This document shows, piece after piece, positions 47,401 through 57,000 of a stretch of DNA of 64,000 nt; the stretch's first letter is position 1, and each line of letters opens with the position of its first letter. A program made the translations under genes and the position numbers. Source of the stretch: Icerya purchasi (Eukaryota > Arthropoda > Insecta > Hemiptera > Monophlebidae); contig CM077115.1 of NCBI GenBank assembly GCA_039619475.1, forward strand, positions 140,070,172 to 140,134,171, given 5' to 3'. Below the pieces are notes generated by a model. It made no database searches. It was given only the letters and a program-made list of their open reading frames with translations, and was not told the DNA's origin.

Positions 47401-47422
47401 AAAACACATCAACAACAAATAA
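44414..47422 (+). pseudogene. R1-clade ORF2: endonuclease, reverse transcriptase, CCHC tail; three frameshifts
   Basis: The first 721 codons (44414-46579) are open. The APE endonuclease has IIPEPYIY near residue 35 and ILLGDFNVRSTIY near 120. The reverse transcriptase has KANGHDQISNKMIK near 430, PKSYRPITLLSSLSKIYEK near 490, LISFDISGAFDQI (first catalytic Asp) near 557, SGVPQGSVLGPVLFNIA near 615 and SYADDIMLV (catalytic pair) near 650. Frameshifts at about 46560, 46750 and 47190 separate EIKYLGIIIDTNLNFG, ITEYCSTVYFPVSREKDKN and MKHFYTDYNFTQFL. The last is followed by the tail CIDCKEKTDDCFHSIFEC (C-x2-C-x8-H-x4-C). The total would be about 1,000 residues, normal for the clade. All catalytic residues are present and only the three late shifts disable it, so decay is recent. 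Confidence 0.88.
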
Positions 47423-47486
47423 TAACAGTAACAATCAGAAACTCTGGCTGAAAAACCGCAAGGTACAGCGGAGTAAATAAATAAAT

Positions 47487-47517
<31 letters not shown>

Positions 47518-48125
47518 AATGATGAGTCATGCAGGAAGAACACTTTTAAAAATCATTTACGACAGAATATGCAGGAAAATAAATAAGGAAATTGATAATA
47601 AACAATTTGGATTTAGAAACAGTTGTAGTACAAGGGAGTTGTGGTTTATGATACAAATGTTAGTACAAAAATGTCTAGACCGACAACAACCAATTTTTGC
47701 GTGCTTTATTAATTTCAAAATGGCGTTGGACAACGTTTAACGTAACAAGTTATTAGGTCTATTTACAAGAATAGATTTTGATAGCAACCATATAAGAATA
47801 ATTATAAATCTGAACTGAAATCGGTCGGTTCAAGTGAAAGTTAATCAACAGCTTACAGAAGAACTAGAAATTAAGAGAAAAGTCCGACAGAGATTATTAT
47901 TGTTCAATTGTTATTCAGAACAAATTTTTAAGGAAGTATTAGACCGGTTTAATCAGGTAATACAAATAACTGGGTTAATAATTATTAATAACGTAAGATA
48001 TGCTGATGATGCGGCATTATTAGCAACAAATATGGAAGATTTACAATACCTAGTAAATACAAGTAAGTTAAACGATGTGCGCTATGATAAGGTAACTAAA
48101 TTAACACTGCAAAAACTAAAATAAT
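47518..48125 (+). pseudogene. RTE-like LINE reverse transcriptase, piece 2
   Basis: Continues piece 1: MMSHAGRTLLKIIYDRICRK, NKQFGFRNSCSTRELWFMIQ, then FACFINFKMALDNV (first catalytic motif with Asp replaced by Asn: INFK for IDFE). A stop at 47738 follows. NRSVQVKVNQQLTEELEIKR and VRYADDAALLATNMEDLQ (YADD intact, about 47995-48050) come next. The order and wording match RTE-clade enzymes (for example the GVRQG region, here read as KVRQR). The mutated first motif and the stop mean it is inactive. Confidence 0.75.
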
Positions 48126-48540
48126 GATTATAAACAAAGCTATGGTACTATGGTTTGTAGATTGTATATGGGGCACTGCCGTGTGGCATTAAATCTCTTG
48201 GATTCCACTGGATCTAATCACGTTAGGTCAATTTTTGTTAATGACTTTAATCGTTTTGCTGTTCAGCTGTGACGAATTCAAACACAACAGAAAAACGTTT
48301 TATGGAAAATTAATCTCGCACGAATTCTTCCTTCCAGTATTTATTATTTACTGCCGCAGTGCACTTTTTGTTATAGTTCGCTTTATGATAGATGATAATA
48401 TGTTTATATAATCACTAAAGTGTGAAGGATGACTAAATAAACGACAGTCGCAGAAAAAAAAACAAAAAAACCCTGAAATAACAACTTTAGTAGCAATAAA
48501 AATAAATACAGAGAATACAACGTTTAAATAGAGTAAAATG
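48126..48540. other. Unassigned interval inside the RTE-like element
   Basis: About 400 bases with no RT similarity between the YADD block and the thumb. It may be a further insertion or replaced sequence. A short A-rich patch lies at 48453-48470. Confidence 0.35.
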
Positions 48541-48695
48541 TTTAGCATACTGGATTAATGACAAGTGGAACCTTGATTACAGTATAAAAACCTGAATTGA
48601 AACAGAAAAAAAATGATTTACGAAAAATGAGAAACTTACTGCGCAATAAAGAATTACCATTAGCAACTAGGTGGCAAATAATTAAATGTTATCTG
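48541..48695 (+). pseudogene. RTE-like LINE, RT thumb piece
   Basis: In one frame LRKMRNLLRNKELPLATRWQ then IIKCY matches the RTE thumb pattern (FxKMKxLLxNRxLPLxTRxRIIKCYVWxxLLYG). It is preceded by a decayed YLGxWxNDKWNLDYSIK-like stretch. The expected continuation VWxVLLYGCETWT is missing because the SINE begins here. Confidence 0.7.
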
Positions 48696-49032
48696 TCCCC
48701 AAAGATAACCTAGTACCGTGAACGCCTGATTACTAAGGTAGTAGTCACGGGTTCGATCCCCAGCGGCGGCCGAAAAAAGTACATTAAGAAACAAAAACGG
48801 ATTAGTTAGTGGTCAAATGGCGTGTTATAATGCTAGACCAAAAAAAAAAATAATAAAAAAATAAAAAAATAAAACTGGTATTAATAAACAAATTGCAGGC
48901 GTCGGAAATAGCCGTTATTTCCCTCCTTCTTTCCTTAATACTCTCTATCACCGATCGCCTCAGAATCTGAGTAGGTAATCCAAGCTCATGTGATACCGAG
49001 CCCATTTAAAAAAAAAAAAAAAAAAAAAAAAA
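48696..49032 (+). repeat. tRNA-derived SINE with poly(A) tail
   Basis: The head at 48705-48772 has a B box GGTTCGATCCC (48750-48760), preceded by GATTACTA and TAGTAGTC, which pair as an extended anticodon-like hairpin as at 29781-29854. The body contains A-rich tracts (48839-48870). The tail is about 25 A at 49008-49032. It lies between the RT thumb and C-terminal piece of the RTE-like LINE. About 35 codons of the host are missing at the junction, so insertion was accompanied or followed by a small deletion. Confidence 0.6.
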
Positions 49033-49385
49033 TCCGGCTACTCAGAAGAATTTTGAAAATATCGAAGGTAGATAAAGTTTGTACTAAAGTAGTATTACAA
49101 AGAATGAAAAAATACAGAGAACTGATAACTATTGTAAAGCAAAGGAAAGTAGCATACCTAGAAGTTATATAATTAGAAATAATAAGTACGAGTTATTGCA
49201 AGTGATCTTGGAAGGAAACATTGAAAGGAAATGAAGCAGAGGAAGAAGAAGAATGGATTGGATTAAAAATATGCAGTAATGATGAAATATTGAAAAAGTA
49301 TCAGAAGTTTTAAGGATAGCCAAAAATCGGGAACTTATCGTCACATGATCGCCAACCAACCTTCTTGAGGAGAAGGCCGCGAAGA
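49033..49385 (+). pseudogene. RTE-like LINE, C-terminal piece
   Basis: LLRRILKISKVDKVCTKVVL, QRMKKYRELITIVKQRKVAY and RNNKYELLQVILEGNIE follow, then RGRRRMDWIKNM, MIANLLEEKA in shifted frame, and a GAAGAAGAAGA-rich end at 49375-49390. This corresponds to the terminal domain of RTE-type ORF2 (RRILRISWVDKVTNEEVLRRM ... GRRRISWLKNL ... MIANL). Several stops are present. Confidence 0.75.
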
Positions 49386-50093
49386 AGAAGATACATAAAA
49401 ACAGTTAGCATTAAAAATGATTTAATGTTTAAACAAGAGAAAGCAAAGAGTAAACAATATATTAAAAATCGTTAAAAAAGTGAATCAGCTAATGCCGTAA
49501 ACAAATCAAATTAAAAAAATATATACGTCTAGCAAAAAATATCTAAATTCAAGGAAATTAATAATAAAAATCTAGAACAAACAAATATAGACTGGATTTA
49601 TGAATTCGTTAAATTTTTTAAAATACACATGTACAACAAGAGATCTTTTTACTAATACTGCTTACCAAAATTGAATAACTTTTTAAAATGTTATTCAATC
49701 AAGTCGAGTTAAATAGAGGTTTGAATCACAACAAAAAATTGTAATGGAAATTATATCGATATAAATATATAGTGCCTGGCCCACCGAGCAGTTGCTCAGC
49801 TCACAAAATCACGCCGCCCTCAGAAATAAATAAATATATATATATATAAAGATTGAATATAAACTATTTATATGCTAAAATCTTAACTTTATTTTAATCT
49901 TATAGATATTCACAAAAAATAAAATATTTTAAAACTAATTTATGAACAGATTTATGAATTTAAAGCCTCTTTCCATACAACATTGCGAGTCTGGTGTTCA
50001 TTTTCTAGCGGTAAAGGTATCTTCAAGTTGTTTCCATTTTTAATCCTCGAAAAAGCTACGTACTACCTCATTCGAAGATCCACACCAACGAAC
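49386..50093. other. No gene seen
   Basis: AT-rich. The phrase at 49770-49820 (GTGCCTGGCCCACCGAGCAG, then CGCCGCCCTCAG) is GC-rich and flanked by TA-rich DNA. Read on the reverse strand, it resembles a hAT-like end, but no partner end or duplication was found. Confidence 0.35.
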
Positions 50094-51960
50094 CTAAATT
50101 TTTGACCCGTTGTGTATTGTTATTGCCAAAGCAAGTCTTACCGAGAATTGAAATCTTTGCATTGTGCGCCCAATATTAGCCTTGTTTGAATCGAGCGTTA
50201 TTCTGAGAATATGTACTTCTTTACCTGATTGTTTCCCAGTAATAATTTTGGCTTTTATTATGTTATTACATAGTTCAGTTACAATCAGTCTTGTTCCATT
50301 GCATAGGCCTCCTGAAACATCTAAATTACGGAGTAGCATTATGGTGGTATTTTTCTTTATTTTCAATTTGTGCGGTGGTAAATCAGCCACGTTAGTAGAA
50401 TTGAGGAATTCTGTAGAGAGCTGTAGTGTTCCTTCAGACTTTTTTTTTTGAGGGAGTCGTAACTTTTGTATATTTTACAACCCCCAGGAAGTTTATCATT
50501 AACTTCTGAATTAATTTTACTGACGTCCTTATTTAGAAGAGCGAGTATAGCTCTGTCTTTCATTTCGTCATAATTTCTACTAATTAATCAATGCCCAAAC
50601 ACACTTCGTCGATAAGATTGCCATTCGAAATTGTATATTCAGGTAGCTCGATTTCACCCATTGTATTTAACGGTAGTATTTCCATGTTTTAACAGATATT
50701 TGGAAAATTTTCTTTGTTCTGAATCAACGCGCATATTTTCGGTCAACGAAAAAGAAATAAACCGTTTCTAAAGATCACTGTTCTTAATAGATAAATCTAT
50801 TAACTCGCTTTGGTTTACTCTAGGGTAGACATAGTTTAAAGTCGCCACCCAAAACCATAACTTTTCCTCCAAACATTATATTTAAATTAGTGATTGCACG
50901 TAGTAATTTATCCATATTACATAATCCATATTTAGGTAAGATGTGCGCTTCATTCATCAGGAACGCGTCTATTTCGGCTAATTCGGTTGATTTAAGAGAC
51001 TCAGGTTTGATATTTGATATTGATTCTGATATCAATAGCACCACAAGAGCAAAAGTTTTATGGCATATGCGCCCTTCGGGAAGAAGAGTAGAAGCAATTC
51101 CAGTAAATTCCATGCGTTTTACTTTGTATTTTTGACCGCAAAGGATATGATACAAAGTGTTGTAAATTAAAATTTTGCTTGTACCACCGGGTCCAACAAT
51201 AAAAAAACATTTTTGTCCAAAATTTGTGTTATGTATAGCTTTTAAAATTGTTTTAACTACTTCTATTTGCATTCCATTAATTTGTTGTCGCATTTGTTCT
51301 CCAATAGCGCTTCATTCATCGTCATTTGTTAAGTCCTAGTGCAACGCTTTCTCATAGCCATCAATGTCGTTTATGTCAAATTTTTCAACCCAGTAACGAA
51401 AATTTCTCCCTTTCGTTGCTTCTGTATTTCATTTGTAAGCGATAGTACGATAGGCACGTTTTATCACCTCTCTGACTGAACTGCCCGTGCACTTTGCTTC
51501 CCGGATGTCTACCTTGAACATCTCTCACAAATGCTTAGGATTCTCAGGAGATATGAATATTAAAATCTGCGTGAAAAGTATTCTCATAGCTCAGGACATT
51601 TTTGACATGGCAGATTATTGCAGGCTTTCAATCTACTGTTGGTCATCATAAGTAAGTTTTCGAAGCAATAAAACTTGCTTATATGTCGCATATTTATTGC
51701 CATCAACTGTTAGGAGATTTTCGAAGCTTGTTGCATTTTTAACGTGAAACAATAGTATTCGCAGATGGAAAAGCTCAGGCTGGGATATAAAATGAACATT
51801 ATCTATTCGAACAATAACAGACAAACGACGAATCCTTTTTACACATTTACTTGGATTTTCAACCCATTTCAAATGTTCTGGAATTTTCCAACAATAATGA
51901 TAAATTATTTCTTCCTGTATTTGGTTCAATGTATTATTTTCTTCAAACAATAATGGAGCG
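50094..51960 (-). pseudogene. Helitron helicase (PIF1-like) remnant
   Basis: From 51950 down: a Helitron-specific segment (YHYCWKIPEHLKWVENPSK and LRILLFHVKNATSFENLLTV). The helicase follows at 50820-51293 with motif I as GPGGTSKILIYNTLYHIL (canonical GPGGTGKT, with G to S and T to I), then FTGIASTLLPEGRICH, motif II as MNEAHILPKYG (canonical DEA, with D to N), and GGKVMVLGGDFKLCLP. After a gap come RAILALLNKDVSKINSEV (50470-50560), ADLPPHKLKIKKNTTIMLLR and NLDVSGGLCNGTRLIVTELC (50094-50390). The order is that of Helitron Rep-helicases. No Rep nuclease domain or element ends were found. Mutated Walker residues and frameshifts make it inactive. Confidence 0.85.
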
Positions 51961-52441
51961 GAAAGTTAAAGAAAAAAAACAAGAATCGGAAGATTGAAAA
52001 CTATATATCCGATTGGACACAACGAATTTAACCAATAATCAAATGACTGAAAAGAGCAAACAAATTAATAAAAAACAAATATTTTTACCAACACATTACG
52101 AATCTGTAATTAAATACGCCCACTATGTATACGCAAAAAGTTAATGAACACATATGGCTTCATCCTAAAGAAGCCACAATAGAAGTCGTAAAGCATGTGC
52201 AAAACCTTTAATATCATTTCTATGTAGTATAAATATTCGACTTTTATTAATCAATAAAAAGTTATTAAGATAAAAATAATAAAAAATGACAACAGCTTAT
52301 GTGCAAAGGTTTTTCGTGTAAATATCTTTGTATACAGATATATTCTCTTTTAGAATTTTTATTCTATATATCTTTTATTACATACGATTTTTGGATATTA
52401 AGTATTACTATCCACTCATATATACATATATAATATAAGCA
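51961..52441. other. No gene seen
   Basis: AT-rich interval between the Helitron remnant and the mariner. It could be decayed Helitron sequence, but no Rep motif was found. Confidence 0.4.
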
Positions 52442-52443
52442 TA

Positions 52444-53767
52444 CACAGTGCGTCCCGTAAGTTTTAAGACTACGAGTATAGAATCGAAACAAGTAGAGCT
52501 ATCTTCATGAAATTTTAGGAACTTCTTACTACATCCTTCTCACCCTTTCATACCAAGTTTCAAGTCGATCGGATGATTAGTCTCGGTTTGGTGACTGTGC
52601 GCGTGACATACTGTTGGCTGTGTTGTCATAACTTTAAAATGGAAACAAATCTCGAACAACGCGCAGCGATTAAGTTTTGTTGGAAAGCGGGTAAAAGTGC
52701 GACGGAAACATTCGAAATGATGAAAGTGGCTTATGCTGAGTCTACTTTGTCTCGTGCTACTGTATTTCGGTGGTTTAATTCGTTTACTTCGGGTAGGGAG
52801 TGCATCAAAGATGAAGAGAGAGGTGGGAGACCATGCACAACGAAAACAGATGAAAACATCGCTCGTGTTGCCGATTTCTTGAAGGAGAATCGAAGTGCGG
52901 GGTGTAGGTTGGTAGAAGAAGAAACTGGAATCCCTAAATCCATCGTTCAACGCATTATTCGAAACAATTTACAAAAACGGAAGATTTGCGCGCGCTTCGT
53001 TCCACATGCTCTGACAGCTGAGCAACAAGAACAACGCGTCTTTCATGCGCGAGACCTTCTAGAAATGACTGAAGCCGATCCGAATTTTCTTGAAAGCATA
53101 ATTACAGGTGACGAAAGTTGGTGTTTTGCATATGACCCTGAAACGAAGAGGCAAAGTGCGGAATGGTGTGGAAAAAATTCCCCGCGACCCAAAAAATTGC
53201 GATTTCAAAAGTCCAAAGTAAAAACAATGCTTATCGTGTTCTTTGATTCAAAAGGAATTGTTCACAAAGAATTTGTTCCTCAAGGTGTTACTGTCAATGC
53301 TGCATTCTATCAGCAAGTTCTAGATCGCCTTTGTAAAAGAATTGCGCGCGTCAGGCCGAATTTGTGGAGAAATCGATCTTTTTTCCTGTTACACGACAAC
53401 GCTCCAGCACACACCGCAGCGATTAACATTCAGTTTTTGGCAAAAAAATCGGTTCCCGTGTTGCACCACCCGCCTTATTCGCTGGATATGAGTCCACCGG
53501 ACTATTTCCTGTTTCCCAAACTAAAAATGACCCTGACAGGAAAACATTTTGCATCGATTCCTGAGATTCAAGAAGCTGTGACGAGGAACCTCAACGATAT
53601 TCCAAGCGACGCGTTTTTGAAAGGTATGAAAAGGTTGGAGGATCGCGCAAACAAATTTATACAGTCTAATGGAGCCTATTTTGAATAAAAATCGTGTTGA
53701 AAAAATTTTAGTATTTTTTTTTGTATAGTTTATAGACTCAGTCTCAAAACTTACGGGACGCACTGTG
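52444..53767 (+). mobile_element. Complete mariner transposon
   Basis: TA at 52442-52443 and 53768-53769 flanks inverted ends of about 27 bp that start CACAGTGCGTCCCGTAAGTT at both sides, with a single mismatch (TTTTAAGAC against TTTTGAGAC). Length 1,324 bp, the normal size for mariner (about 1.3 kb). The single gene is uninterrupted. This is the only element in the window with both intact ends and an intact transposase. Confidence 0.95.
52639..53688 (+). CDS. mariner transposase, intact (349 aa)
   Basis: A DDE/D transposase that excises and reinserts the element at TA dinucleotides. I chose the ATG at 52639 (METNLEQRAA) rather than the in-frame one at 52573, because it gives the family length (about 345 aa) and starts at the usual place before the first helix-turn-helix. 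Residues 1-115 form two helix-turn-helix motifs (TVFRWFNSF, IVQRIIRNN) joined by the linker GGRP at 62-65. FVPHALT at 120-126 matches the WVPHxL family signature with Phe for Trp. Catalytic Asp residues are D158 (TGDESW), D253 (LLHDNAPAH) and D288 (SPPDYFLF), with 34 residues between the last two, the DD34D spacing. No stop or frameshift is present, so it may be active. Confidence 0.95.
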   Translation: METNLEQRAAIKFCWKAGKSATETFEMMKVAYAESTLSRATVFRWFNSFTSGRECIKDEERGGRPCTTKTDENIARVADFLKENRSAGCRLVEEETGIPKSIVQRIIRNNLQKRKICARFVPHALTAEQQEQRVFHARDLLEMTEADPNFLESIITGDESWCFAYDPETKRQSAEWCGKNSPRPKKLRFQKSKVKTMLIVFFDSKGIVHKEFVPQGVTVNAAFYQQVLDRLCKRIARVRPNLWRNRSFFLLHDNAPAHTAAINIQFLAKKSVPVLHHPPYSLDMSPPDYFLFPKLKMTLTGKHFASIPEIQEAVTRNLNDIPSDAFLKGMKRLEDRANKFIQSNGAYFE

Positions 53768-53769
53768 TA

Positions 53770-54254
53770 TATGATATGTATATACACGTATATATATATA
53801 AACTCTACCCTTTAAACCTCTCAAGGGACAAGCCCCCTAACCACAATTTTGTTTTCTAAACTTCTTTTAAGAAAATTGTTTTCAATTAATTACGTCATTC
53901 TTCTTTTATTAAAAAAAAAACAACTTAGTAATCGTAACTTTATTACCTTATATAAAGTAACAGGATAAAATCATGAAGCAATTATCATTTAACAAAAAAT
54001 TAATGGGACATAATTGTGGGACATAATCAAAAGTAATATGATTTCATAGCAGTTCGCTGGAATAATAATAATTTGAAATAATGTATATACCGAATAGCAG
54101 ATTGTTTATTATTTGATATATACATTACTTCTAATATATATGGGGCATAATCATTTAACAAAAAACGAAACGAGACATATCATGAGACAAAAAATGTAGT
54201 GTACCCCAGGCTACAAATTGCATAGTCATTTATATATTTATATATATATATATA
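53770..54254. other. TA-rich DNA, no gene seen
   Basis: Contains TA-rich tracts at 53770-53800 and 54230-54254. The second is the apparent target of the hAT that follows. Confidence 0.5.
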
Positions 54255-54596
54255 CATGGACGTACCAGGAAATTTTTCCACACGGGGGTGGGGGGTATTT
54301 TTTTTATAAGTTTCACTATACAATCATACAAACACACATGTAAATTCTGTGTGTTCTAATTTGATATATTTAATTGCAATATCTGCAACAGAAATATTAA
54401 TTTATTTACCAATCTATATATAGAAGTACTTGTACATGCTGAATTTTCGAACTTATTGACGATAAAAGCATAAAAATGTATAATACCTGAATGTTAATTA
54501 ATAAACGAATTCATATCCAAACCAAATTCCTCACAATTCGTTACAATTGAGTAAGCAATTTTTTCTGCACTCTGATCAATTTTTAGGTTGATGGGG

Positions 54597-56215
54597 GCTC
54601 GTCAACCGGGGACCCTTACCCAGAAACAAATAGAAAAGGAAGGAGTCAATTACGAGTATATCTTGATATGATCAGATATTGTTAGGAGCTAGGAACAAAT
54701 AATAGGAACAATGTGTGGAGAAGGAAAAGATAGGATATAAGAGGGGCAATATGGAGTAGGAAGACCAAGTGGCAGCAAACTGAAGTAGAAAGCAGAACAC
54801 TCAGCAGAAAGAGATGAACACTCAAAGAACACATGGTCCGCATCGCAAGCATGTTCTTTGTTTGAGTGGAGGGAACAATACGAAGCAGCAACTAACAAAA
54901 AACGAAAACAGGAGGAAGATAATATAGTATGGCTTAAGAGTGCAGACGAATAATGGAGACAACAACAGAACGACGAAGTGAAGAAAACAAAGAGAACCAC
55001 GGATTGACAGGAAGACTAGGTTGAACAGACAGATAAATAGAACAATTATTAGAGAAAGAGGAAACGTATTCCGGTACCAATGTCTGACATGAAATGCATA
55101 ACGGAAGGAGATCAGACGATGTGACTTTTTTAAAAAAGAAGTGGGAAGAGGCAGCAACCGGATCTAAGGAGTCCGCCGCTTCATTACTGAAAATGCCCGA
55201 ATGACTAGGAACAATAATCAAATTTTGAGCGGATAATGGATTTATATAGAGAAATAAGGATATAGGATCGCCACCCATTTGTTTGGAGATAGAGCCTTCA
55301 GCAGGTTTAGCCTTTTGGTTGCTGAAAAGGAAAGATACTTGATATGTTCGAAGAAGGATAATCAACTGTCAAGGAAAATCCCAAGATAACAAAAACAGTT
55401 AACCCGAGAGAGAGAGAGAGAGAAAGAGGTATTTGCTAAGGATAGATAGTCAGAAGCAGAATTATAAGTTCGCAGAGTAAATAAGACATAACAAGATTTG
55501 GTAGGAGAAATAGAAAGGTTAATTGAAGAAAGGGAATGATCCAGCACAGAAAGAAACGAATTAAGTGTTTCACTGGCTGATATAATATCATGAGATGAGG
55601 CATAAAGTAGGATGTCATCAGCGAAGAATAAAGACGAAGAATTTAGAGGAAGAGAAGCCAGTGATAGTGTATATGCTGAAAAGAGTAGCACTGAGGGAGG
55701 AACCTTGAGGAAGACCTCAAAAAATCGTGAAGTTACAAAAGATGGAGCAAAGAGATGGATAGAACGATTAAGCATGAGAATGATACTAAGGAAAGTAAAC
55801 TGTATTGGAACGTTAATTGCTATCATCTTATCTTTTTTTTTTTTTTTTGCAAATAAATTTGCAAAATATTATATACATATATATATATATATATAGTAAT
55901 ACATAGTAATATAATAGTAATGGACTGGAGATCTTGTGCCATTATTAGCTTCTCAAAGTTCTCCAGTCGTTACACTTGAAAATAATCTAAATAATAATAA
56001 TCAATATTTCTGTTTTAATTTATTCCATTCCTCTGGTCTAGACAATTTCCACCTGTTTCCGTTTAGAGTGGGTAAATGAACATTATCAAAGGCACAGGAT
56101 ACATCGATAAAGGAAGACAAAGTATAATGTTTTTGGATAAAGAATTGGTAGATATGGGAAACAAAAAGACCAATACAGTCGGAGGAACCAATACCAGGCC
56201 GAAAGTCAAACATAT
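54597..56215 (-). pseudogene. LINE-A copy 4: RT, RNase H and zinc tail
   Basis: From 56213 down: FRPGIGSSDCIGLFVSHIYQ and FIDVSCAFDNVHLPTL (first RT catalytic motif, about 56060-56110). An AT-rich gap with poly(T) and TA repeats (55830-55990) follows. LPQGSSLSATLFSIY and LFFADDILLYASS lie at about 55600-55720, and VNCFCYLGIFLDS near 55365-55400. VPSHSGIFSNEAADSL (RNase H) is at about 55160-55215, then RRSVVVSIIRLHS and the zinc tail HACDADHVFFECSSL at about 54800-54850. It is frameshifted. This is the best-preserved LINE-A RT in the window and the reference for copies at 5.5, 12 and 22 kb. Confidence 0.8.
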
Positions 56216-56229
56216 TGCTAGGTAAAAAT

Positions 56230-57000
56230 ATTATTATGTTCTAGCCACTAAACAAGACGCTTGTTTAACATACGTTCAAATAGTTTTAGAAATTTTTTTA
56301 GGAATGGAAATTATGATCCCTTAGCTGAACAAAGTCTTAGAAAAAGTTGTTCCATACCTGAAATATCAGCTGTTTCATCAACTATATTTAACCATCTTTA
56401 ATTTCAGTGTTTTTTTAGTTTTTTTTTTTTTTTGGAGAATATTTCCACAAATATTTATTAAGACATTTTGAATTTTTGGCGATGTGCATTTAGCATTCTG
56501 GATAAAGTTGTTTAAATGATCCCTTTATAGTATATCCCCAGCGTTAGCTCTGAAGTGAATCAAATCTATAAGGTTACCAGCTTCTAACGATTTTTCACAA
56601 AGACCAATGTCATGTGTACCACAAAAAACAATCGCAGAAAGAATGGACCATAATTTGTTTCGATTCTCTTCTATTTTTCACTTCGCATGTGCATCTACCT
56701 GGTCGTCAATAGATAATTTCTTTCCCTCAATGATTTCAACAAAATTAATTGCATCCCTTGAAGCATTTTTAAGCCAAACACTTTTTCTGTGATACTGAAC
56801 ATATTCGTGGAACTTTTTGTAATTATCGCAGGATTTTACTATAAATGATCCTTGTAAACCTCGTTCAATTTTCTGAGGAAATAAAACACAGTAAAGACAT
56901 AATGGTCCTTTTAAGCACTGTGAATAGGCTAACTAAGCCGAGTACTTACTGTATTAACTATACACGAATAAAACGGCGACTTGAATGTCAGGAATCTTAT
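56230..57000 (-). pseudogene. hAT transposase (ZMYM1-like), degraded and split
   Basis: The reverse strand reads VWLKNASRDAINFVEIIEGK, then LSAIVFCGTHDIGLCEKSLE, AGNLIDLIHFRANAGDIL, AKCTSPKIQNVLINICGNIL and DETADISGMEQLFLRL down to about 56330. This is the N-terminal half of a ZMYM1-like hAT transposase, with the FCGTHD...FRxxAGD...YTSxxxQNExI pattern and the first catalytic Asp in VDETADISG. After LINE-A the frame resumes at 54596 with INLKIDQSAEKIAYSIVTNC and EEFGLDMNSFIN. Later catalytic parts are missing. Confidence 0.75.

Larger units (their letters stand above)
43035..47511 (+). mobile_element. R1-clade LINE, nearly full ORFs, 5' truncated within ORF1
   Basis: Flanked by AAGTCT at 43029-43034 and 47512-47517, and ending in a poly(A) of about 29 (the run overlaps the duplication by two). 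Two ORFs overlap by ATGA at 44414-44417. The 5' end lies inside ORF1, whose frame is open from the very first bases. There is no RNase H and the C-terminus carries a CCHC motif, as in the R1/TRAS/SART clade. It interrupts an RTE-like LINE. It is not inserted in rDNA, so it would be an R1-clade relative without the rDNA target preference. Confidence 0.85.
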
